Assembly (NCBI GenBank): GCA_022508865.1
Contig: JAFLUK010000018.1
Span: forward strand, 1 to 15,607
Direction: 5' to 3'
DNA length: 15,607 nucleotides
Source: Oscillospiraceae bacterium
GTDB taxonomy: Bacteria; Bacillota; Clostridia; Oscillospirales; Acutalibacteraceae
How positions within the stretch are numbered: position 1 is the stretch's first letter; each line of letters begins with the position of its first letter. Below the pieces are notes generated by a model. It saw nothing but the letters and a program-made list of their open reading frames with translations. It searched no databases and was not told where the DNA came from. This document shows positions 8,716-14,371 of the stretch, one piece after another. The translations under genes were made by a program, and so were the position numbers.

Positions 8716-8785
8716 TCACTATATTTTATACTATAAAATCTATGTAGATATTGCATATTAGAATTATAATAAAAATTTTTCTCTC
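8716..8785 (-). promoter_or_regulatory. AT-rich upstream region of the ANTAR-carA operon, promoter not resolved
   Basis: The stretch between the glutamate synthase terminator and the ANTAR gene must hold the operon promoter if the terminator is efficient. Two minus-strand -10 candidates are visible: TATAAT (revcomp of 8763-8768) and TATAAA (revcomp of 8725-8730). Neither has a recognisable TTGACA-like box 16-18 bp upstream. No six-base-loop hairpin of the ANTAR type is seen here, so the operon does not obviously autoregulate by antitermination. Confidence 0.3.
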
Positions 8786-8825
8786 AAAAAGACTGCAATA
8801 CAGAAATTTCTGCATTACAGTCCTT
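8786..8825 (-). terminator. Intrinsic terminator of the glutamate synthase operon
   Basis: Minus strand: a near-perfect inverted repeat (arms 8807-8825 and 8788-8806, about 19 paired positions including a few G-U wobbles, tip AAATTT), with CTTTTT at its 3' end (complement of 8786-8791). It begins 32 bases after the stop of the GXGXG subunit gene. On the plus strand the T-tract is weaker, and no gene converges there, so it serves the minus strand. Confidence 0.85.
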
Positions 8826-8857
8826 AAAATTATACAAATTTACCTGTGCCGAAAGTA

Positions 8858-9580
8858 TCAATCATACATTTCGCCAAAGGGATTGTTTGACTTTGGAACA
8901 AGAATATAAAAATCGTGGTCAAGAATTTTCTTCTTATCCTCTTCAAAGTACTTGCAATACTCTGTAAGCTCCTTGTCAATTTCCTTGAGTTGGGTTTTAT
9001 TTGCCTTAAAGGCAACAATATTCTTTGGCATATTTCTCGGCAGTTTATCCTTTGTACAACGGATAAACATTTTACCGCCGTGCATACCGTTACCGCAGAA
9101 TGGAGCAACAGGGTCTGACTGACGGGTGTTCATACCCAGCACAATAATCTTTCCTCCTGCCTGATATTCACCCAGGAAGGAGCCTGCCGCACCGCCGATT
9201 ACAATTACAGGCACTTTGTCCTGATAGGATTTCATATGAATACCTGTTCTGTAGCCTGAATTGCCGTGAACAAAAATTTTACCGCCACGCATGGCATAGC
9301 CTGTACCGTCACCTGCATTGCCGTGCACCACAATAGTACCGTCATTCATTGTGTCACCGGTAGCCTCCTGACAGTTTCCGTTAACTGTAATGTTACTGCC
9401 GTCAAGATAGTATCCCAAACCGTTGCCCGGTGTACCGTTAATGGTAAATTCCTTACCGCTTGAGCCCGAGGCAATAAATCTCTGTCCGAAGCACTCATCA
9501 ATAACTATTTTCTTGTCAGTGGTTTCTCTCACCATATCATTCAAATCTTTGAAAAACATTGTTTTAGCCACAATTTTCAT
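8858..9580 (-). CDS. Glutamate synthase GXGXG (beta-helix) subunit
   Basis: 240 residues, corresponding to the C-terminal GXGXG domain of the classical GltB polypeptide but encoded alone. Repeated glycine-rich strands (NGTPGNGLGYYLDG, VNGNCQEATGDTMNDG, VHGNAGDGTGYAMRGG, VHGNSGYRTGIHM) are the right-handed beta-helix repeats. The later segment GGKIIVLG...GNGMHGGKMFIR is also typical. In GltB this domain is structural and packs against the FMN synthase domain. The same fold occurs in formylmethanofuran dehydrogenase FwdC, but the operon context points to glutamate synthase. The ATG overlaps the upstream stop as TAATG and has GGGAGG about nine bases before it inside the upstream gene, so translation is probably coupled. 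Last gene of its operon, followed by a strong terminator. Confidence 0.93.
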   Translation of the reverse strand: MKIVAKTMFFKDLNDMVRETTDKKIVIDECFGQRFIASGSSGKEFTINGTPGNGLGYYLDGSNITVNGNCQEATGDTMNDGTIVVHGNAGDGTGYAMRGGKIFVHGNSGYRTGIHMKSYQDKVPVIVIGGAAGSFLGEYQAGGKIIVLGMNTRQSDPVAPFCGNGMHGGKMFIRCTKDKLPRNMPKNIVAFKANKTQLKEIDKELTEYCKYFEEDKKKILDHDFYILVPKSNNPFGEMYD

Positions 9581-10812
9581 TAGTGAGCACCTCCCAACTT
9601 CTCTGTTCTGTCCTTACGGCTGAATGCCATAAGAACAGGCTTTTCCTTAACAAGGTCAAAATCAATATCATCAAGGTTCTTCTTTTCTCTGATTATTGAT
9701 GTATAAATACCTGCATTTGCGGTGTCGCCAATAAGGATATATCCTACAAGACGGTTATTCTTCACATACAGCTTTTTATATGTTTCTTCCTTAATATCCT
9801 CATAACATTCGCCTTCGTAGATACCTGCTGTGATGATATGATAGCCAAAGAAGCCGATTGCATTCATAGGAATAGCCTCATCAAACACAGCATTGCCGCC
9901 TGCCATATTGATACCTGCTGTTTCGCCCTGTCTGTAGGCATTTGGCAAAAGGGCAAGAATTCTGTTTATATCTGCAACAATGTCGTGACATTCTGTACAG
10001 TCACCTGCGGCATAAATATCCTTGAGGGTTGTTGCGCTGTCGTCACCGATAACAATACCTCTGTTTACCTCACCGCCTGCTTCCGAAACAAGCTCTGTGT
10101 TCGGTCGCACACCAACTGCCAGCACAAGCACATCAAAGTCAACTGTTCTGCCGCTGTTTTTGTAGGTTGCAGTGTTTTCCGTAAAGCTTGCAACACAGTC
10201 ATTAAGAGTAAATGTTACTCCCTTTTCTTCCAGCTTTTTCTGAACCATAGCGGCTCCCTCTGTATCAAGGATAGATGGCAGAATTCTGTCTGCAAGGTCA
10301 ACAACTTCAATGGACTTTACTCTGTCTGCAATACCCTCAACACATTTAAGGCCGATAAGACCTGCCCCTACCACAAGAACTTTGCTGTCCTTATTAATAG
10401 CCTTTTCCAATGCCCTTGCATCGTCAAGTGTCATAAAAGTAAACTTACTTTTTACATTATCCAAACCCTCCATAGGGGGGATAAACGGACGTGAGCCTGT
10501 TGCCACCAACAGCTTATCATATTTTATATTACTGCCGTCATCAAGGTTAACACGCTTGTTCATCTTATCAATAGACATTGCTTTTTTACCAAAGAGAACT
10601 TCAACATTGTTGTCCTTGTAAAAACTGTCGGGACGATATTTCATCTTATCTTCTGTAGTTTTGCCGTACAGAAGATAAGAAATAAGCGGTCTGCCATATG
10701 TATGGTGGGGTTCATCTGTGATAATAGTGATTTTGTTTTTCTTATCAAGCTGTCTGATACCCTCAACACAGGCTATACCTGCTGTAGAATTTCCGATAAT
10801 TACATAATTCAC
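9580..10812 (-). CDS. FAD-dependent NAD(P)H oxidoreductase, presumed electron-input subunit of glutamate synthase
   Basis: 410 residues of the NirB/rubredoxin-reductase-like pyridine nucleotide-disulfide oxidoreductase family. The N-terminal FAD-binding motif is YVIIGNSTAGIA (3-14), with TYGRPLISYLL following (38-48). LLVATGSRP (101-109) and a second Rossmann motif VLVVGAGLIGLK (145-156) mark the NAD(P)H domain. AAGDC (268-272) is the second FAD-contacting motif. The acidic residue ending the second strand of the NAD domain (VVDLADR, about 170-176) suggests NADH rather than NADPH, an inference. It has no redox CxxC or CxxxxC pair and is not a GltD homologue in domain layout: the usual N-terminal FeS domain is missing and is supplied by the neighbouring ferredoxin. 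GTG start with GAGGTG seven bases upstream, 11 bp after the ferredoxin gene. Probably passes electrons from NAD(P)H through that ferredoxin to the FMN subunit. Confidence 0.88.
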   Translation of the reverse strand: MNYVIIGNSTAGIACVEGIRQLDKKNKITIITDEPHHTYGRPLISYLLYGKTTEDKMKYRPDSFYKDNNVEVLFGKKAMSIDKMNKRVNLDDGSNIKYDKLLVATGSRPFIPPMEGLDNVKSKFTFMTLDDARALEKAINKDSKVLVVGAGLIGLKCVEGIADRVKSIEVVDLADRILPSILDTEGAAMVQKKLEEKGVTFTLNDCVASFTENTATYKNSGRTVDFDVLVLAVGVRPNTELVSEAGGEVNRGIVIGDDSATTLKDIYAAGDCTECHDIVADINRILALLPNAYRQGETAGINMAGGNAVFDEAIPMNAIGFFGYHIITAGIYEGECYEDIKEETYKKLYVKNNRLVGYILIGDTANAGIYTSIIREKKNLDDIDFDLVKEKPVLMAFSRKDRTEKLGGAH

Positions 10813-10823
10813 TACTATTCACC

Positions 10824-11252
10824 TCATCTTTCTTCATAAACAATAGCCTGATTCGGACAGCCCTGAACACAGGCAGGCTCCATACCGTTTTGTGTACAAA
10901 GCTCGCACTTCTGTATAACGCCTGTACCTGATGGTGTAATACAACCATAGGGACAGCTTAACACACAGGTAAAGCAACCAACGCACTTGTCCTGATTTAC
11001 TCTTACAATACCGTCGTCACCCTTTGTAAGAGCACCTGAAATACATCCCTTTACACAGAGGGGATTATCACAGTGACGGCACTGCACCGCAAAGGAAACC
11101 TTGTTATCTCCCTCAACCCTGATTTTGGGGTTGATTTCAACATTTTTAAGAGCCTTTGCCATATCATCAACACCTGAATTGGCAAATGCACAATAATATT
11201 CGCAAAGGTGACAGCCAAGGCACCATTTTTCGTTTACATAAACTCTTTTCAC
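10824..11252 (-). CDS. Four-cluster [4Fe-4S] ferredoxin subunit (HycB/DmsB-like)
   Basis: 142-residue polyferredoxin with sixteen cluster cysteines in four groups: C11/14/17/21, C58/61/66/70, C90/93/96/100 and C116/119/128/132. This is the spacing of the DmsB/HycB electron-transfer family, which binds four cubane clusters. An extra Cys104 is also present. There is no signal peptide or membrane helix, so it is cytoplasmic. It lies 12 bp after the FMN synthase subunit and 11 bp before the flavoprotein, so a wire between the flavin oxidoreductase and the FeS/FMN catalytic subunit is the natural role; this is inferred from context. GTG start with AGGAGG seven bases upstream. Confidence 0.92.
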   Translation of the reverse strand: MKRVYVNEKWCLGCHLCEYYCAFANSGVDDMAKALKNVEINPKIRVEGDNKVSFAVQCRHCDNPLCVKGCISGALTKGDDGIVRVNQDKCVGCFTCVLSCPYGCITPSGTGVIQKCELCTQNGMEPACVQGCPNQAIVYEER

Positions 11253-11264
11253 AATGATACCTCC

Positions 11265-12782
11265 TTATTCACCGGCATGCTTAATGCCTAAAATTTCAAG
11301 TTCTTTTTCGTTAAGACCTACACCACGGAGCATAAGTCTGTTGCCTCTCAAGGCTTCCAGGGAGTTGATACCCATACCGCCCATCATTTCCTTAATTTCG
11401 TGGTTCCAAGCTGTTACAAGGTTCACAAGACGTTTGTAGCCTACATTTGGATTAAGTCTTTTAACAAGCTCCGGCACCTGGGTAGCAATACCCCAGTTAC
11501 ACTTTGCTTTGTGACAATTTCTGCAGTGGTGACAGCCCAAAGCCATAAGCGCCGAAGAACCGATATAACAGGCATCTGCGCCAAGGGCTACAGCCTTTAC
11601 AACGTCACCTGCATTGCGGACTGAACCTGCAACAACAATAGATACATTGTTACGGATTCCCTCTTCTCTGAGTCTTTGGTCAACAGAAGCAAGAGCCAAT
11701 TCAATTGGAATACCAACGTTATCTCTAATCATCTGGGGTGCCGCACCTGTACCGCCTCTGAAACCATCTATTACAAGAATATCCGCACCGCCACGGGCTA
11801 CACCTGAAGCAATTGCCGCAACATTGTGAACAGCCGCAATCTTAACCATAACAGGCTTTTTGTAGTCTGTTGCTTCCTTCAGGGAGAAAACAAGCTGACG
11901 CAGGTCTTCAATTGAATAAATATCGTGGTGAGGTGCAGGTGAAATTGCATCTACACCCTCGGGTATCATTCTTGTTTTGGAAACATCACCAAAGATTTTT
12001 GCGCCGGGAAGATGCCCGCCGATACCTGGCTTTGCGCCCTGTCCGATTTTTATTTCTATAGCTGCGCCCTGTTCGAGATATTCCTTATGAACACCAAAAC
12101 GACCGGATGCAACCTGAACAATAGTATTCTTGCCAAATTTATAAAAGTCCTTGTGAAGTCCGCCCTCACCTGTATTGTAATATGTACCAAGCGCCTCGGC
12201 AGCCCTTGCAAGGGATTCGTGAGCATTATAGGATATTGAACCGTAGCTCATTGCAGAGAACATAATGGGAACATCAAGGGTAAGTTGAGGAGTAAGGTTA
12301 TTTACAATGTTACCTCTTTCATCTCTTGTGATTTTACCGGGCTTTTTGCCAAGAAATGTTCTTGTTTCCATTGGCTCACGAAGAGGGTCAACAGATGGGT
12401 TTGTAACCTGTGAGGCATTAATAAGAATTTTATCCCAGTAAACAGGATAGTCCTTTGGGTTACCCATAGAAGCCAGCAGAACAGAGCCTGTTCCTGCCTG
12501 CTCAAAAACATCGTTAATGTTCTTTCGTGACCAGTTTGCCGATGGTGTATATGTATAATTGTTAAGTTCAATTGACAGTGCCTTTGTTGGGCAAATGCTT
12601 ACACATCTGTTACAGGCAACACAGCTTTGTTCGTCTGCAACCATTCTTTTAAGGTCAAAATCGTAGTGATGTACTTCATTTGCACATTGTCTTTCGCATA
12701 CACGACAACCAATGCACTTATCTGTATTTCTTATTACCTTATATTCAGAAGGTATAAAATCTCTTGGGTTTACAAAATCCAT
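11265..12782 (-). CDS. gltB: Glutamate synthase, FMN-binding synthase domain with N-terminal 2[4Fe-4S] ferredoxin domain
   Basis: 505 residues, the catalytic core of an archaeal-type split glutamate synthase. Residues 20-70 hold two [4Fe-4S] sites, C23/26/29/33 and C54/57/60/64. From about 90 onward it is the TIM-barrel FMN domain that reduces 2-iminoglutarate to glutamate: FSAMSYGSIS (175-184), NTGEGGLH (203-210), IKIGQGAKPGIGGHLPG (244-260), SPAPHHDIYS (281-290), VIDGFRGGTGAAP (337-349) and GADACYIGSSALMALGC (401-417). Cysteines C417/420/423/428 are those that in GltB coordinate a [3Fe-4S] cluster. No amidotransferase or GXGXG domain is attached; both are encoded in the same operon. ATG start two bases after the upstream stop, with GGAGGG about twelve bases before it inside the upstream gene. 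The alternative is a ferredoxin-type or single-subunit synthase, but the neighbours favour a multisubunit enzyme. Confidence 0.95.
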   Translation of the reverse strand: MDFVNPRDFIPSEYKVIRNTDKCIGCRVCERQCANEVHHYDFDLKRMVADEQSCVACNRCVSICPTKALSIELNNYTYTPSANWSRKNINDVFEQAGTGSVLLASMGNPKDYPVYWDKILINASQVTNPSVDPLREPMETRTFLGKKPGKITRDERGNIVNNLTPQLTLDVPIMFSAMSYGSISYNAHESLARAAEALGTYYNTGEGGLHKDFYKFGKNTIVQVASGRFGVHKEYLEQGAAIEIKIGQGAKPGIGGHLPGAKIFGDVSKTRMIPEGVDAISPAPHHDIYSIEDLRQLVFSLKEATDYKKPVMVKIAAVHNVAAIASGVARGGADILVIDGFRGGTGAAPQMIRDNVGIPIELALASVDQRLREEGIRNNVSIVVAGSVRNAGDVVKAVALGADACYIGSSALMALGCHHCRNCHKAKCNWGIATQVPELVKRLNPNVGYKRLVNLVTAWNHEIKEMMGGMGINSLEALRGNRLMLRGVGLNEKELEILGIKHAGE

Positions 12783-12784
12783 AA

Positions 12785-13882
12785 TTAATATTTACCCTCC
12801 TCTACCTTTACTATTACAGGCTCGCCGCCCATAGGTGACCAAACCTTGTCAAGAACAGGCTCAACAACACGGATTGCAGATTCTTCAGATGCAAGATAAA
12901 CCATATTGTCCTTTTCTCCGATAACCATAGAACGAAGCTTGAGTCTGTCGTTAAGCGCCATAAGACCCCCTGTGTAGCCAACAAGGATTGAAAACGGTCC
13001 TGTGATAAGGAAGTTTGCATATGCATTTCGCAGATATGTGTAAAGCTCCTTATCTTTATTTGGCATTTCGTCAATTACCTCCCAGAATGGAGCCGCCATA
13101 ACCTTTGAAGCCTCTTCGTAGGTCATACCCTGCTGTCTTACAAGATAGTCTACTATATATGTAATGGCCTCTGTATCTGTAAGCAGAGTACATTTGTATC
13201 CAAACTGTTCAATCGCTCTTCTGTTTGTATCGTATGAAGAAATTTCTCCGTTATGAACAACAGATGTGTCCAGCATACAGAATGGATGTGCTCCACCCCA
13301 CCAGCCGGGAGTATTTGTAGGATAACGTCCGTGGGCAGTCCAGCAGTAGCCCTCATATTCCTCCAGCTTGTAAAAGCGGCCTACATCTTCAGGATAACCC
13401 ACAGCCTTAAAGGAGCCCATATTCTTTCCGCTTGAAAAAACATATGCGCCATCAATCTTTTCGTTGATGCTTGTAACACAATGGAATACATATTCATCGT
13501 CATCAGGAAGATACTTTTGCTTTTTAATATGCTCCAAAGGACTTAAAAAATATCTCCAGATAAGAGGTCTGTCTGTAATATTCTTCATATCCTTTGTTGG
13601 GATAACTTCCATTTTTATAATTTCAAATCTTGTTTCGATATATGCGTCTGTTTTATCTTTGGAATACTTTCCGTCATAAAAAATATGGAAAGCATAGTAG
13701 TCCTTAAATTCCGGATAAATACCATAGGCTGCAAAACCGCCTCCAAGACCGTTGGAACGCTCGTGCATAATCTCAATGGACTTGATGATATTTTCACCGT
13801 TTTGTTTTGCACCGTCCTTGGCTATCATACCGCTTATGGCACAGCCTGACGGAATCCTGATTTCACCTTCACGCTTCAGCAT
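12785..13882 (-). CDS. Glutamate synthase glutaminase subunit (class II glutamine amidotransferase)
   Basis: 365-residue Ntn-type class II amidotransferase corresponding to the N-terminal domain of GltB. It hydrolyses glutamine and hands ammonia to the FMN subunit. Visible motifs: PSGCAISGMI with the probable nucleophile Cys14, HERSNGLGGGFAAYGIYPE (40-58), TAHGRYPTNTPGWWGG and HNGEISSYDTNRRA, the substrate-binding segments of the family. Class II enzymes need an N-terminal cysteine, so a 13-residue leader would have to be removed after translation. No start codon sits just before Cys14. ATG start with AGGAGG nine bases upstream. First gene of the five-gene operon, preceded by a leader of about 200 bases from a promoter at 14089-14118. 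Confidence 0.92.
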   Translation of the reverse strand: MLKREGEIRIPSGCAISGMIAKDGAKQNGENIIKSIEIMHERSNGLGGGFAAYGIYPEFKDYYAFHIFYDGKYSKDKTDAYIETRFEIIKMEVIPTKDMKNITDRPLIWRYFLSPLEHIKKQKYLPDDDEYVFHCVTSINEKIDGAYVFSSGKNMGSFKAVGYPEDVGRFYKLEEYEGYCWTAHGRYPTNTPGWWGGAHPFCMLDTSVVHNGEISSYDTNRRAIEQFGYKCTLLTDTEAITYIVDYLVRQQGMTYEEASKVMAAPFWEVIDEMPNKDKELYTYLRNAYANFLITGPFSILVGYTGGLMALNDRLKLRSMVIGEKDNMVYLASEESAIRVVEPVLDKVWSPMGGEPVIVKVEEGKY

Positions 13883-13975
13883 AAGATAATTCCTCCTGTA
13901 GTTGATTTGATAAAATGAATAATCAAAGCACCTGTATAATATAGTATATAGTAAGCAGTAAGCAAAAACATTTGA

Positions 13976-13995
13976 ATATAACGCCTTTGTTACAC
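13976..13995 (-). promoter_or_regulatory. ANTAR-type hexaloop hairpin in the glutamate synthase leader
   Basis: Minus-strand RNA folds as GUGUAAC, loop AAAGGC, GUUAUAU: seven pairs (two G-U) closing a six-base loop by C-G. The loop has A at position 1 and G at position 4, the conserved positions known for ANTAR target hairpins, and shares AANGGC with the hairpin in the glnA leader. The second hairpin of the usual tandem pair is not clear; GGUAU-GCGUA-AUACU just upstream has a five-base loop. No good terminator overlaps it, although UUUUU follows about ten bases later. Confidence 0.5.
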
Positions 13996-14032
13996 AGAAT
14001 AAGTATTACGCATACCATATAATATATGATAA

Positions 14033-14078
14033 AAGGATGTTGTGATTTCATTTTGGGAGAATTAGTTTCCCCATCCTT
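14033..14078 (-). other. Stem-loop at the 5' end of the glutamate synthase leader RNA
   Basis: Minus strand: AAGGATG (14078-14072) pairs perfectly with CATCCTT (14039-14033), enclosing an inner hairpin GGGA/TCCC (14071-14068 with 14058-14055). The predicted transcript starts only a few bases before it, near 14082. CATCCTTTTATC makes a weak U-tract, so it could be a weak attenuator or a 5' protective structure. I do not recognise it as a known riboswitch class. Confidence 0.35.
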
Positions 14079-14088
14079 CACCTTACAT

Positions 14089-14118
14089 ATTATATATGCA
14101 ATATATAGCACAAGTCAA
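14089..14118 (-). promoter_or_regulatory. Sigma-A promoter of the glutamate synthase operon
   Basis: Minus strand -35 TTGACT (revcomp of 14113-14118), 18 bp spacer, -10 TATAAT (revcomp of 14089-14094). Transcription would start near 14082, leaving a leader of about 200 bases before the first gene. It is divergent from the glnA promoter. Confidence 0.75.
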
Positions 14119-14122
14119 GTAC

Positions 14123-14232
14123 TTTTTGCAGTTTTTATCATCAAATCCTGCATATTTTAACTTTTTATATATTTTTTATGTAATTTTAGAGTATTTTTGC
14201 AGTTATTTTTATTAAAACTTGCAAAATTACAT
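14123..14232. repeat. Inverted and direct repeats between the two divergent promoters
   Basis: The AT-rich core between the promoters holds a perfect 10-bp inverted repeat, ATGTAATTTT (14178-14187) and AAAATTACAT (14223-14232). Nested inside it is TTTTGCA (14195-14201) facing TGCAAAA (14220-14226). An 11-bp direct repeat TTTTTGCAGTT occurs at 14123-14133 and 14194-14204, 71 bp apart. These could be operator sites shared by both promoters, but in such AT-rich DNA chance is possible. Confidence 0.35.
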
Positions 14233-14250
14233 TTTTTTTACAAAAATCTC

Positions 14251-14279
14251 TTGACAAGGGCTGACTATAAGACTATAAT
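14251..14279 (+). promoter_or_regulatory. Consensus sigma-A promoter of glnA
   Basis: -35 TTGACA (14251-14256), 17 bp spacer, -10 TATAAT (14274-14279): both boxes and the spacing match the consensus exactly. The start would be near A14286, so RNA would begin about seven bases before the ANTAR-type hairpin. A perfect promoter implies that control is exerted after initiation, which fits the leader terminator. Confidence 0.88.
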
Positions 14280-14292
14280 GTGGGTAAAGACA

Positions 14293-14306
14293 CAGCAATG
14301 GCGCTG
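14293..14306 (+). promoter_or_regulatory. ANTAR-type hexaloop antiterminator hairpin in the glnA leader
   Basis: CAGC, loop AATGGC, GCTG: a four-pair GC-rich stem closing a six-base loop with A at position 1 and G at position 4. Its 3' half (14300-14304) is the 5' arm of the adjacent terminator, so the two structures cannot coexist. Binding of an ANTAR protein here would favour readthrough into glnA. Only one such hairpin is clear, whereas described targets have two. Confidence 0.6.
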
Positions 14307-14333
14307 CAGACACTAGTCTGTTGCGCCGTTTTT
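14300..14333 (+). terminator. Leader terminator (attenuator) upstream of glnA
   Basis: GGCGC (14300-14304) pairs with GCGCC (14323-14327). Inside, CAGAC (14307-14311) pairs with GTCTG (14316-14320) around an ACTA loop; a G-U pair and a T-T mismatch join the two stems. GTTTTTGCTTT follows. It sits about 39 bases before the glnA start codon, so it must be bypassed for expression. Confidence 0.8.
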
Positions 14334-14371
14334 GCTTTAGTCAAATCAATATCAGGATAGGAGAATTTACG

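Noticed and set aside
13876..13971. 31-codon leader ORF on the minus strand whose TGA overlaps the glutaminase ATG
   Set aside because: The only purine-rich site upstream is 12 bases away and lies in the hexaloop; no run of regulatory codons is present, so translation is not supported.
13923..14111. 62-residue hydrophobic ORF on the minus strand in the leader region
   Set aside because: It starts upstream of the predicted transcription start, inside the promoter, and has no ribosome binding site; it is AT-rich spacer read by chance.
14178..14250. GlnR binding site (TGTNA-N7-TNACA) upstream of glnA
   Set aside because: TGTAA-like and TTACA-like pieces occur but not in the required orientation and spacing.
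14279..14294. TGTG/CACA stem with an eight-base loop as the first hairpin of an ANTAR tandem motif
   Set aside because: The loop is not six bases with A1 and G4, the 5' arm lies before the likely transcript start, and its 3' arm overlaps the AATGGC hairpin stem.
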